64,000 nt of DNA, from NCBI GenBank assembly GCA_029747015.1, contig JAKOGI010000427.1, forward strand, positions 82,001 through 146,000. Reading direction: 5' to 3'. This DNA comes from Carnegiea gigantea (lineage: Eukaryota; Streptophyta; Magnoliopsida; Caryophyllales; Cactaceae). A program made the translations under genes and the position numbers. This document shows positions 27,873 through 41,342 of this stretch, piece after piece. Position 1 is the first letter of the stretch, and the number at the start of each line of letters is the position of its first letter. The notes beneath the pieces are model-generated. The model made no database searches. It worked only from the letters and a program-made list of their open reading frames with translations, and was not told where the DNA came from.

Positions 27873-30800
27873 TACTTAGCATCCCTTGCTTATCTACTAT
27901 CAGTCCCATAATCTTATTTAACTCTTATGGATTTTGGTTTTTATTGAACAGATTTTGTAGTTCCTCTGGATTGTATACCTTATATTCCATATTCTTTTTT
28001 CCTCCATATTTTCTTATTTTTCTTATTTTTCTGATTATTTCTTAGGTGATTTTTCCACTTTTTCAGGTTTTATATCTTGTAAGTAAAATGGATTTTAGTT
28101 TTTATAGTTTTGGAAATGATATTTATGCTGAACTGGAATACTGTTACCCTAGATGCAATTTTCCATTATCCTAGATGAAATACTACTTCTTCATATTCAT
28201 CTTCTATAACTATCTCTACAATTGCTTTGTTATTTTTAAGAGCAAGATCACGTGGTTCTTCTTCACTAAACTCAAAGAAATTTAAGTTGTCTAAAGTTTC
28301 AATAAGCTTCTTATTTTTTTTTCTATTTTGCATTCATTTGCATAACACCTAAGTTCTCTATGCGTACAACACTTACGACTATTTTGTTCTACAGGACGAT
28401 AAGTAGCTTTTCTAATCTTTACCTCAGGGCTTGTTAAATACTTTGTCTTGTATTTTTCTCTCTTTTGCTTTTTGAAGCTCTTTTTCTAATAATATTTTCT
28501 CTTTCTCTTCTTTTTAGGTTCCTATTGATAAACGGTATCTCAACAAGCTAGAAGTTGTTTCTTCATTTTCTTTTGTTTTGGATATCACGACATTGATCAT
28601 TAACCTATTCTCTTAAATGGGATATTTTTGTACGAAGGGTATCAGTGGCATCTGCTTTTTTAAGCCATGTAATGCATCTTTTATTAATTATAGAATTTAT
28701 TAGATAAGGTAATTTGTCATAAAATATGTGGAGGTTGGTTTCATTATTGCTAATTTTGTTATAATATTAGCTGAACTCAACAATATAAATTTCTACATAT
28801 TTCATATCCCAGAGATCTATATTATTAATTTTTCTTTACCGTTTTTTGGTTTTTTCCTCAAATGGTTAAATTTTCTCACGTAATTGTTTTAACATAGCAA
28901 CTTATTTTTGTTATCATTTTTAACATGTTCTTAGATTCTTCATCTATTGAGTTGTATCAGTCACCTACAATGGTAGAAAAATTATGCTCTATATAATTTA
29001 GGAAATTTTGAATAGTCCATGAAGTTCAGTTTTAGAACATTGTTCATACCCGTCTTTTAATGTTCAAATATTTCTTCTCGGTTATGAGCCCTATCAATGT
29101 ATAGGATGTAAACTACTTGGTCGATTAAATAAGATTAATTTCATCTAAGGATGTCATTTTCTTTGGAATGAACCCAAGCGGAAAGTTGGTTGTTTGTGCC
29201 ACTGGAACATATCAAGCTCTTATAAATGGAGTATTCCTTCTAGATGATTTACCAAATACTTCAGATTTCGGAATTATATTGTTAACCAAATTGAATTCAA
29301 ATTTTTCTATGTTGATTCTTCACCAATTTCATTGATCTTGCTTTCAACCACTATTTTCACTTCTTCTAAAAGGATCACATCCAAATTTTACAGTTCAATT
29401 AGGTCTATTTTGTTGATACATTTCTTCTTCTAGCTGGACATCGTTTATCTCTTCATTACTTAGTATCCCTTGTTTATCCACTATCACTCCCATAATCTTA
29501 TTTAACTCTTTTGGATTTTGGCTTTTGTTGAACATATTTTGTAGTTCCTCTAAATTGTATAGCTTATATTCCATATTTTTTTCCTCTCCATATTTTCTAA
29601 TTTTTCTTCTTTTCCTGATGATTTCTTAGATGATTTTTCTACCTTTTTGGGTTTTATATCTTGTAAGCAAAATGCATTTTGGTTTTTATGGTTTTGGAAA
29701 GGATATTTATGCTGAACGGGAATACTGTTGCCCTAGATGCAATTTTCGGTTACCCTAGATGGAATACTACTTCTTCATATTCATCTTCTATTACTATCTC
29801 TATAATTCCTTTGTTAATTTCAAGAGCAAGATCATGTGGTTCTTCTTCACTAAACTCAAAGAAATTTAAGCTACTGAAAGTTTCAATAAGCCTCTTATTT
29901 TTTTTCTCTTTTGCATTCATTTGCATAACACCTAACTTTTCTACGCGTACAACACTTACGACTATTTTGTTCTACAGGACGATAAGTGGCTTTTCTAATC
30001 TTTACCTCAGGGCTTGTTAAATGCTTTATCTCGTATTTTTCTCCCTTTTGCTTTTTGAAGCTTATTTTTCTCATAAAATTTTCTCTTTCTTTTCTTCTTA
30101 GGTTCCTATTGATAAACGGTCACTCAAAAGGCTAGAAGTTGTTTGTTCATTTTCTTTTGTTTTGGATATCACGACATTGATCATTAACCTATTTTCTTAA
30201 ATAGGGTATTTTTGTACGAAGGGTATCAATGGCATTTACTTTTTTAAGCCATGTAATGTATCTTTTATTAATTATAGAATTTATTAGATAAGGTAATTTG
30301 TCATAAATTATATCAAGGTTGGTTTCATTATTGCCAATTTTGTTATAATATTAACTAAACTCAACAATACAATTTTCTACATATTTCATATCCCATAGTT
30401 CTATATTATTAATTTTTCTTTACCATTTTTTAGTTTTTTCCTCAAATGGTTAAATTTTTTCACATAATTTTTTGAACATAGCAACTTATTTTTGTTATCA
30501 TTTTTAACATGTTCTTAGATTCCTCATCTAATGAGTGGTATCAGTCAGCTACATTGGTGTAAAAATTATGCTCTATATAATTTAACAAATTTCGAATAGT
30601 CCATGTAGTTCAATTTTAGAACATTGTTCATACCTTTCTTTTAATGTTCAAATATTTCTTCTCGGTTATGAGCCCCATCAATGTTTAGGATGTGAACTGC
30701 TTGGTTGATTAGATAAGACTAATTTCATCTAAGGATGTCATTTTCTTTGGAATGAACGCAAGGGGAAAGTTTGTTGTTCGTGCCACTGGAACATATCAAG

Positions 30801-31461
30801 GTCTTATGAATGAAGTATTTCTTCTAGATGATTACTAAACACTTCAGATTTTGGAATTATATTGTTAACTAAATTGAATTCAAATTTTTCGATATTGATT
30901 CTTCACCAATTTTAATGATCTTGCTTTCAACCACTATTTTCACTTCTTCTAAAAAGATCACATCCAAATTCTGTGGTTCAATTAGGTCTATTTTGTTGAT
31001 ATATTTCTTCTTCTAACTGGACATCATTTGGCTCTTCATTACTTAGTGTCCTTTGTTTATCTACTATCACTCTCATAATCTTATTTAACTCTTTTGGATT
31101 TTGGTTTTTATTGAACAGATTTTGTAGTTCCTCTAAATTGTATAGCTTATATTCCACATTCTTTTCCTCTCCATATTTTCTAATTTTTCTTCTTTTTCGA
31201 ATGATTTCTTAGATGATTTTTCTACTTTTTTAGGTTTTATAGCTTGTAAGCAAAATGAATGTTGGTTTTTATAGTTTTGGAAATGATATTTATGCTGAAC
31301 TGGAATACTATTATCCTAGATGCAATTTTCCATTATCCTAGATGGAACACTACTTCTTCATGTTCATCTTCCATTACTATCTCTACAATTCCTTTGTTAT
31401 TTTTACGAGCAAGATCACCTGGTTGTTCTTCACTAAACTCAAAGAAATTTAAGCTGCCTAA

Positions 31462-31466
31462 AGTTT
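31462..31466. repeat. Target-site duplication AGTTT, left
   Basis: AGTTT directly precedes TGTAACACCC. It matches the five bases that follow the right end of the insertion (35012-35016), and the uninterrupted site AAAGTTTCAATAAG occurs once in other units. Confidence 0.85.
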
Positions 31467-34400
31467 TGTAACACCCCCAAAATGCTAATGATATGATTTA
31501 CAGAAAACTGCAGCGGAAGACTTGATAATAGAAGGCGCTACCGCCGTCCTGGAGGCTCACTGAAACCATTTAATCTTACAACTCGCGCTCACAATCACAA
31601 ACTCTATTAAACTGAAATACTTTCGGACCAAAGTCCATAATAGTTCAACCATACCATGTACTAACTCACATTCCATGCCACAAAAGTAACTGGACCCTAA
31701 GGTCGGTTCTAATATTCATGCTATGCTGAATCCACTGTGAGCATCTGACGAGTTCCAAAAGGGCTGGCTAAATGGAGAAACATGTGATACTTCATCACCT
31801 AAAATAGAAAACATGAAAACAATTCGAAAATATGAGCAAAAACTCGGTATATACATTCCTGTATTGTAAAATGAGCATAAAAACACTGTTGATAGGTACC
31901 CGTCTTTGCAATTCATTTAGTTGGCAATAACAATGAAAATGAAAGTAATATAAAACTGAATTGCTCATTATTATCTGGATGTGAACCCCTTGCACTGATA
32001 TGATCTATACATAGGTGTACACCTACCAATCCGATCAAGAGTTGACCTGAAGCCGCGCGGGTAAATGATGGGCTGACTCCCTATAGATGATAACTGACGG
32101 GGTTACAAGTTAAATGGCAAATCACTGTATAAACTAATTCATTGATAAACTCATTAAGAGTTGTAACTTGATAAAATGATCTGCTTTCTGAAGATACAGG
32201 CAATAGACGTACCTTGGGCCTTTAAAAAATGTCATTTGACTTGATACAAGTCAGCTGTTTCATAAATGTCATCTGACTTGATAAATATATTCTGACTTGA
32301 TAACACTTATGCATAATGGGGAACGATAAGTAAGCCTCAACTCTGTTTCATAAATGTCACTGTAAGTATGTGTAGTCAGTAAATAATCTTTACTCACATT
32401 ATTCAGTAAGTAAAAGTATGTGTAGCAGAAATTGAGTAATTATATGGTATATATAACTTGGGTATTTCAATATAACTTCAAAACTGAATTGATAAAAGTA
32501 ATTAAATTTGATATGTAAATGAAAGTAAAATAGTCCACAATGAGATAAATAAGATTACAAAGGAAAAGGCTTTAATGGTAATAATTGAAAGAGTGGTTAT
32601 GGCCTTTTCTAAAATAGGTTACTGATACGGGTTTAAGGATTGCTGAAGGCTTGCTGATGTATAACTTGGTTCAAGATAACAGCAAGTATACTAGATTGGC
32701 TTGATAAATGCATTTGATATATGCTGAAGTGAGTAAGTAACAAAGGTTTGAGGCAAAGAGAGATATATCTCGGTTCAAAATAGCATAAACTGCAATAACT
32801 TGGTCTAATAAATATGGTTTCTGAGTCACAACTCTCTCCACTTCTCATATTTCATTCATAAATCCATTAGATAAAGAATTCTACCCCAAAATGAGTCATT
32901 GAACTCAATAGAAGCTATTAAGCTCACTAAGCTTGTATTTTCTTAGTAAAATCCATAAATGATTCACAACTCATAAACAAACTCCCAATTTGTATATTTG
33001 TCTTCTTATTTCGCATTGATCAGGCTAAAAGCTCCATGAAAGTCCATGAATATTCGTGTCCCCCTAAATGACCATGCTTGGCCCAAAATACACAAAATGA
33101 GTGCATGATCAATCTCATTCAATCACCAAAATGATCAAAATGAGTGCCTGATCGAAATGAGTGCATGCTCTTTACAAAAATCATCAAATTCCTCCAAAAA
33201 TCATCAAATTCCAATTACTCAACCAAAATTCATGAAATCTTATAGGAAATTTAAAAATAATATGAACAATCTATAATGCAATTTTTAGAATTTTCCTCTA
33301 AGCATACACTGCACAGAAATTGTGATAACAACCTGTTTACAATCAAGTAGGTCAGTTCACTTCAAAAATTCATAACTTTCATTCTAGATATCAAATGGAG
33401 ACCTAAAACCCCAACATGAAAAGATTAGGAAGTCCCCAAAAACTTTCAGTGAGGACACAAAGCATGATTCCCACAACAAGATTCCCAAAATGGGGCTAAA
33501 ACATAAGTGTGTTAGTTTTTGGTTCATCCTACATAGCTTTGGTAAAATGACCATAACCTTTTCCACAGACCTCAGATCGAGGCAATTCAAGAGGCATTTT
33601 AAATCTAACACACCAAACTATATAGCCACCAAAAACCATAATTGTTGGCTGGACCATTCATTACCAGTTTAATCCCAAAGTCAGCCCTAATTTCCTGAAA
33701 TTCCAGCCCTTTACTGATTTAACTTTCTCTTCTTCTTTCACATAAAACTCACTTAAAATCATTTCAAAACACCACAATCAGATATAAAAAGATCATTTAA
33801 GGCCTCATGTGCATATCCAAACTCTAAACAACTTCATCAATACATAATTACATAATTCGTATTCAAAACAGGGCAGTTTTCTTCAAAATTCCATAACTCA
33901 GTTCAAAATTCATGAAATTGTGCCAGAAAATCCCAAATAATATAGAGACTCTACAGTAACAATTTCAGAATTTTTGGACCGTCCCATAATTTCCAAAATT
34001 TTCAACAGTGGCAATTCAACAAATACAAAATCATGAAATCATGCTCTTGATCAAATTCCTATAACTCCAAACATCTTCAAACTCAATAAAAATTACAGAA
34101 CAACTATCAATTTGATAATCCAAACCTAGCCCATAAATAAAACAACCATAAAATTCAAGATAAAACAAGTTAGGGTTTTGGAATATACCTCATGTTAGGC
34201 TTGAATTAGAGGGAGGAGGGGCTGTTTTGAATGATTTTGATGGTTGGCCAAGATAGGTAGTAGTAAGAGGGAGTCAGGGCAGCCGGGACATGGCCGAAAA
34301 AGTACCTGGAAACTACCAGAACTGGCAGCACTGCTGCCCCTGTTTTGTGCCCATGCGTGAGGCAGAGAGAGAAAGAAGAGGGTTGGGTTTTTGTTATTTT

Positions 34401-35011
34401 TGTTTGCTGAATTTTGTGTGTAAAAATTATCAATTTATAGCCACATATGGCTATAAATCTTCAACCCAAAAAGTAGCTGTTTGCGAATTAAAATTAGGTG
34501 CTAACATGAGCAATTAGTGAAATGACAAGTTAATAAGGTTTTGGGCTTTTATTTTGGGCCCAACAAGCTAAGTTCAGGCTTGAAATATTATTCAAAATGT
34601 TGGAAAAATTTTACATTACTCAGGATTAAAGTTTACCGAAGGTAAAAAAATAATTAATCATAATTTCTACTCACCGAGGCCTAATATCGATTCACCCAAC
34701 ATTTAATCAATCAATGAAACTCGAATTAACAATCAATGAAACTTGAGTTGCAAAGTGGTACCCAAAATGAAATATTTCCTAACCGGGATGATTAAATACG
34801 ATAAATGAAGGTGGAAAATTTAAATAATATAATGGAATTCGTTAAATAAATAAATTGAGTGTAATTAAATTTAATAAACATGATTTGGTTAAACAAATAA
34901 CCATGAGTAATTAGGCCAATAAACATGATAAAGTAAATAAATAAACATGATTAATGAAATAAATAAAGATGATTTAAATAAATATATATAGGTTAGGGTC
35001 AGGTTATTACA
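31467..35011 (-). mobile_element. Solo LTR of 3545 bp inside array unit 20
   Basis: The insert begins TGTAACACCC and ends GGTTATTACA, giving TG...CA ends with short imperfect inverted termini, and is flanked by a perfect 5-bp target duplication (AGTTT). Array sequence resumes without loss on the right. It carries no gag, pol or PBS-like sequence, only short random frames. That pattern is a solo LTR left by recombination between the two LTRs of a retrotransposon. Read on the minus strand it has a TATAAAT box near 34433 followed by a pyrimidine-rich leader-like tract (about 34320-34400) and ends GGGGGTGTTACA, as in some long-LTR plant Ty3/gypsy elements such as the Tekay/Del group. Orientation and lineage are therefore tentative. 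A 3.5-kb non-autonomous element without LTR structure is the alternative, but I saw no long internal direct repeat. Confidence 0.7.
34433..34458. promoter_or_regulatory. Palindromic double TATA box in the solo LTR
   Basis: ATTTATAGCC and GGCTATAAAT are perfect 10-base inverted arms around a 6-base spacer, so TATAAAT faces outward on both strands. The minus-strand copy precedes a leader-like pyrimidine-rich tract. Promoter function is inferred from position and motif only. Confidence 0.45.
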
Positions 35012-35016
35012 AGTTT
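35012..35016. repeat. Target-site duplication AGTTT, right
   Basis: Identical to 31462-31466. The array unit resumes here (AGTTTCAATAAGC). Confidence 0.85.
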
Positions 35017-38000
35017 CAATAAGCTTCTTATTTTTTTTCTCTTTTGCATTCATTTGCATAACACCTAACTTCTCAACGCGTACAACACTTACGACTATTT
35101 TGTTCTATAGGACGATAAGTAGCTTTTCTAATCTTTACCTCAGGGCTTGTTAAATACTTTAGCTTATATTTTTCCCCCTTTTGCTGTTTGAAGCTCTTTT
35201 TCTCATAAATTTTTCTCTTTCTTTTGTTTTTAGGTTCCTATTGATAAACGGTATCTCAACAAGCTAGAAGTTGTTTCTTCATTTTCTTTTGTTTTGGATA
35301 TCACAACATTGATCATTAACCTGTTTTCTTAAATAGGGTACTTTTGTACGAAGGGTATCAATGGCATCTGCTTTTTTAAGCCATATAATGTATCTTTTAT
35401 TAATTATAAAATTTATTAGATAAGGTAATTTGTCATAAAATATATCAAGGTTGGTTTCATGATTGCTAATTTTGTTATAATATTAACTGAACTCAGCAAT
35501 ATAATTTTCTAGATATTTCATATCCCATAGTTCTATGTTATTAATTTTTCTTTACCATTTGTTGGTTTTTTCCTCAAATGGTTGAATTTTTTTACATAAT
35601 TTTTTGAACATAGCAACTTATTTTTGTTATCATTTTTAACATGTTCTTAGAGTCCTCATCTAATGAGTGGTATCAATCAACTACAATGGCAGAAAAATTA
35701 TGCTCCATATAACTTAGGAAATTTCGAATAGTCCATGTAGTTCAATTTTAGCACATTGTTCATACCCTTCTTTAAACGTTCAAATATTTCTTCTCGGTTA
35801 TGAGCCCCATCAATGTTTAGGATGTGAACTACTTGGTTGATTAGATAAGACTAATTTCATCTAAGGATGTCATTTTCTTTGGAATGAACCCAAGGGAAAA
35901 GTTGGCTGTTCGTGCCACTGGAACATATCAACGTCTTATAAATGGAGTATTCCTTCTAGATGATTTACCAAACACTTCAGATTTTGGAATTATATTGTTA
36001 ACCAAATTGAATTCAAATTTTTCGATATTGATTCTTCACCAATTTCAATGATCTTGCTTTCAACCACTATTTTCACTTCTTCTAAAAGGATCACATCCAA
36101 ATCCTGTAGTCCAATTAGGTCTATTTTGCTGATATATTTCTTCTTCTAGCTAGGCATCATTTGTCTCTTCATTACTTAGTATCCCTTGTTTATCTACTAT
36201 CACTCCCATAATCTTATTTACCTCTTTTGAATTTTGGTTTTTATTGAACAGATTTTGTAGTTCCTCTAGATTGTATAGCTCATATTCCATATTCTTTTCC
36301 TCTCCATATTTTCTAATTTTTCTTCTTTTTCTGATGATTTCTTAGATGATTTTTTTGCTTTTTAATGTTCAATATCTTGTAAGCAAAATGGATTTTGGTT
36401 TATATGGTTTTAGAAAGGATATTTAGGCTGAGCTGGAATATGTTATCCTAGATGCAATTTTCCATTATCCTTGATGAAATACTACTTCTTCATATTCATC
36501 TTCTATTGCTATCTCCACAATTTCTTTGTTATTTTTAAGAGCAAGATCACGTGGTTCTTCTTCACTAAACTCAAAGAAATTTAAGGTGCCTAAAGTTTCA
36601 ATGAGCTTCTTATTTTTTTTTTTTTTCTCTTTTGCATTCATTTGCATAACACCTAACTTCTCTATGCGTGCAACACTTACGGCTATTTTGTTCTACTGGA
36701 CAATAAGTAGCTTTTCTAATCTTTACCTCAGGGCTTGTTAAATACTTTATCTTGTATTTTTCTCCCTTTTTCTTTTTGAAGCTCTTTTTCTCATAAAATT
36801 TTCTCTTTCTTTTCTTTTTAGGTTCCTATTGACAAACAGTATCTCAATAAGCTAGAAGTTGCTTCTTCATCTTCTTTTGTTTTGGATCACGACAATGACC
36901 ATTAACCTATTTCTTAAATAGGGTATTTTTGTGCGAAGGGTATCAATAGCATATGCGTTTTTAAGCCATGTAATGCATCTTTTATTAATTATAGAATTTA
37001 TTAGATAAGGTAATTTGCCATAAAATATATCAAGGTTGGTTTCATTATTGCTAATTTTGTTATAATATTAACTGAACTCAATAATATAATGTTCTAGATA
37101 TTTCGTATCTCATAGTTCTATATTATTAATTTTTCTTTACCCTTTTTTTGGCTTTTTCCTCAAATGGTTGAATTTTCTCACATAATTTTTTGAACATATT
37201 AACTTATTTTTGTTATCATTGTTAACATGTTCTTAGATTCCTCATCTAATGAGTGGTATCAGTCAACTACAACGGTAGAAAAATTATGCTCAATATAATA
37301 TAGGAAATTTTGAATAGTCCACGTAATTTAATTTTAGAACATTGTTCATACCCTTCCTTTAATGTTCAAATATTTGTTCTTGGTTATGAGCCCCATCAAT
37401 ATTTAGGATGTAGACTGCTTGGTTGATTAGATAAGACTAATTTCATCTAAGGATGTCATTTTCTTTGAAATGAACCCAAGGGGAAAGTTGGTTGTTTGCG
37501 CCACAGGAGCATATCAAGGTCTTATAAATGGAGTATTTCTTCTAGATAATTTACTAAACACTTTAGATTTTGCAATTATATTGTTAACCAGATTGAATTC
37601 CAATTTTTTGATATTGATTCTTCACCAATTTCATTGACCTTGCTTTCAACCACTATTTTCACTTCTTCTTAAAGGATCACATCCAAATTTTGTAGTTCAA
37701 TTACGTCTATTTTGTTGTTATATTTTTTCTTCTAGCTGGACATCATTTGTCTCTTCATTACTTAGTATCCCTTGTTTATCTACTATCACTCCCATAATCT
37801 TATTTAACTCTTTTGGATTTTGGTTTTTATTGAACATATTTTGTGGTTCCGCTAGATTGTATAGCTGATATTCCATATTTTTTTCCTCTCCATATTTCTA
37901 ATTTTTCTTCTTTTTTTGATAATTTCATAGATGATTTTCTGCTTTTTCAGGTTTTATATCTTGTAAGCAAAATGGATTTTGGTTTTTATGGTTTTGGAAA

Positions 38001-38049
38001 GGAGATTTATGCTGAAATGGAATATCATTATCCTAGATGCAATTTTTCA

Positions 38050-38386
38050 TTATCCTAGGTGGGATACTGCTTCTTCATATTCATCTTCTATTACTATCTC
38101 TACGATTGCTTTGTTATTTTTAAGGGCAAGATCATGTGCTTCTTCTTCACTGAACTCAAAGAAATTTGAGCTACCTAAAGTTTCAATAAGCTTCTTATTT
38201 TTTTTTCTCTTTGCATTCATTTGCATAACACCTAACTTCTCCACACGTACAACACTTACAACTATTTTGTTCTACAGGACGATACGTAGCTTTTCTAATC
38301 TTTACCTCTGGGCCTGTCAAATACTTTATCTTGTATTTTTCTCCCTTTTGCTTTTTGAAACTCTTTTTCTCATAAAATTTTCTCAT
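38050..38386 (-). pseudogene. CP-like knuckle and tail, unit 22
   Basis: Two overlapping frames: 38386-38195 covers KFYEKKSFKKQKGEKYK, the basic arm and the knuckle (CKCCTCGEVRCYANEC), and 38244-38050 covers the acidic tail. Here the second knuckle Cys and the following Gly are kept, so CX2C is intact, but the usual His position is Cys. The frames are separated by a one-base shift in the Lys run. A near-identical pair lies at 44369-44705 in the duplicated block. Confidence 0.55.
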
Positions 38387-39225
38387 CCTTTTCTTTTTAG
38401 ATTCCTATTGATAAACGGTACCTCAACGAGCTGGAAGTTGTTTCTTTATTTTCTTTTGCTTTGGATATGACGACATTGATCATTAACTTATTTTCTTAAA
38501 TAGGATATTTTTGTACGAAGGATATCAATGACATCTACTTTTTTAAGCCATGTAATGTATCTTTCATTAATTATAGAATTCATTAGATAAGGTAATTTGT
38601 CATAAAATATATCAAGGTTGGTTTCATTATTGCTAATTTTGTTATAATATTAATTGAACTCAACAATATAATGTTCTAGATATTTCATATCCAGAGTTCT
38701 ATATTATTAATTTTTCTTTGCCATTTTTTGGTTTTTTCCTCAAATCCTTGAATTTCGTCACATAATTTTTTGAACAGAGCAACTTATTTTTGTTATCATT
38801 TTTAACATCTTCTTAGATTCCTCATCTAATGAGTGGTATCAGTCAACTACAATGGTAGAAAAATTATGCTCTATATAATTTAGGAAATTTCGAATAGTCC
38901 ATGTAGTTCAATTTTAGAACATTGTTCATACCCTTCTTTAAATGTTCAAATATTTCTTCTCGGTTATGAGCCCCATCAATGTTTAGGATGTGAACTGCTT
39001 GGTTGATTAGATAAGACTAATTTCATCTAAGGATGTCATTTTCTTTGGAATGAACCCAAGGGGAAAGTTGGTTGTTCGTGCCACTGGAACATATCAAGGT
39101 CTTATAAGTGGAGTGTTTCTTCTAGATGATTTACCAAACAGTTCAGATTTTGGAATTATATTGTTAACCAAATTGACTTCAAATTTTTTGATATTGAGTC
39201 TTCACCCATTTCAATGATCTTACTT

Positions 39226-39456
39226 TCAACCACTATTTTCACTTCTTCTAAAAGGATCACATCTAAATTCTGTAGTGCAATTAGGTCTATTTTGTTGATA
39301 TATTTCTTCTTCTAGCTGGACATCATTTGTCTCTTCATTACTTAGAATCCTTTGTTTATCTACTACCACGCCCATAATCTTATTTAACTCTTTTGGATTT
39401 TGGTTTTTATTGAACAGATTTTGCAGTTCCTCTAGACTGTGTAGCTTATATTCCAT
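39226..39456 (-). pseudogene. CP polyprotein N-terminal-region fragment, unit 23
   Basis: A 76-codon frame with LEELQNLFNKNQNPKE, MGVVVDKQRILSNEE and the end CDPFRRSENSG, equivalent to the unit-12 fragment at 18300. Its duplicate in copy B (near 45545-45775) carries extra substitutions, including a lost in-frame residue run near 45700. Confidence 0.45.
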
Positions 39457-41342
39457 ATTCTTTTCCTCTCCATATTTTCTAATTTTTCTTCTTTTTCTGA
39501 TGATTTCTTAGATGATTTTTCTGCTTTTTAACGTTTTATATCTTGTAAGCAAAATGGATTTTTGTCTATATAGTTTTGGAAAGGATATTTAGGCTGAACT
39601 GGAATATGTTATCCTAGATGCAATTTTCCATTATCCTTGATGGAATACTACTTCTTCATATTCATCTTGTGTTGCTATCTCTACAATTTCTTTGTTATTT
39701 TTAAGAGCAAGATCACGTGGTTCTTCTTCACTAAACTCAAAGAAATTTAAGCTGCCTAAAGTTTCAATGAGCTTCTTATTTTTTTTCCTCTTTTGCATTC
39801 ATTTGCATAACTCCTAACTTCTCTACGCGTGCAACACTTATGACTATTTTGTTCTACTAGACGATAAGTAGCTTTTCTTATCTTTACCTTAGGGCTTGTT
39901 AAATACTTTATCTTGTATTTTTCTCCTTTTGCTTTTTGAAGCTCTTTTTCTCATAAAATTTTCTCTTTCTTTTCTTTTTAAGTTCCTATTGATAAACAGT
40001 ATCTCAACAAGCTACAAGTTGTTTCTTATCTTCTCTTGTTTTGGATATCACGACAATGATCATTAACCCAATTTCTTAAATAGGGTATTTTTATGCGAAG
40101 GGTATCAATGGCATCTGCTTTTTTAAGCCATGTAATGTATCTTTTATTAATTATAGAATTTATTAGATAAGGTAATTTGTCATAAAATATCTCAAGGTTG
40201 GTTTCATTATTGCTAATTCTATTATAATATTAACTGAACTCAACAATATAATTTTCCAGATATTTCATATCTCATAGTTCTATATTATTAATTTTCCTTT
40301 ACCATTTTTTGGCTTTTTCCTCAAATGGTTGAATTTTCTCACATAATTTTTTGGACATAGCAACTTATTTTTGTTATCATTTTTAACATGTTCTTAGATT
40401 CCTCATCTAATGAGTGGTATCAGTCAACTACAAGGGTAGAAAAATTATGCTCTATATAATTTAGGACATTTCGAATAGTCCACGTACTTCAATTTTAGAA
40501 CATTGTTCATACCCTTCTTTTAATGTTCAAATATTTGTTCTCGGTTATGAGCCCCATCAATGTTTAGGATGTAGACTGGTTGGTTGATTAGATAAGACTA
40601 ATTTCATCTAAGGATGTCATTTTCTTTGGAAGGAACCCAGGGGAAAAGTTGGTTGTTTGCTCCACTGAGGCATATCAAGGTCTTATAAATGGAGAATTTC
40701 TTTTAGATGATTTACCGAACACTTCAGATTTTGGAATTATATTGTTAACCAAATTGAATTCCAATTTTTCGATATTGATTCTTCACCAATTTCCTTGACC
40801 TTGCTTTCAACCACTATTTTCACTTCTTCTAAAAGGATCACATCCAAATTTTGTAGTTCAATTACGTCTATTTTATTGATATATTTCTTCTTCTAGCTGG
40901 ACATCATTTGTCTCTTCATTACTTAGTATCCCTTGTTTATCTACTATCACTCCCATAATCTTATTTAACTCTTTTAGATTTTTGTTTTTATTGAGCATAC
41001 TTTGTGGCTCCGCTAGATTGTATAGCTGATATTCCATATTTTTTTCCTCTCCATATTTTCTAATTTTTCTTCTTCTTCTGATAATTTCACAGATGATTTT
41101 TCTACTTTTTCAGATTTTATATCTTGTAAGCAAAATGGATTTTGGTTTTTATGGTTTTGGAAAGGATATTTATGCTGAAATGGAATACTGTTATCCTAGA
41201 TGCAATTTTTCATTATCCTAGGTGGAATACTACTTCTTCATATTCATCTTCTATTACTATCTCTACAATTCCTTTGTTATTTTTAAGGGTAAGATCATGT
41301 GCTTCTTCTTCACTAAACTCAAAGAAATTTAAGCTACCGAAA

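Larger units (their letters stand above)
35012..41342 (-). repeat. Higher-order repeat copy A (four units)
   Basis: This block of four units is nearly identical to 41343-47612. Shared private variants include CTCAACGCG near 35072 and 41403, a TTTAGGCTGA variant near 36424 and 42753, GAAATGGAATATCATTATCC near 38014 and 44333, and the reading-frame pair at 37843 and 44162. The offset is about 6.32 kb, four unit lengths. Left of 35012 (before the solo LTR) unit 20 does not match unit 24, so copy A begins at about this point. Unequal crossover between units four apart explains it. Confidence 0.75.

Noticed and set aside
31716..34517. Small open frames inside the solo LTR
   Set aside because: Short, on both strands, with no domain and no frame conservation; expected by chance in LTR sequence.
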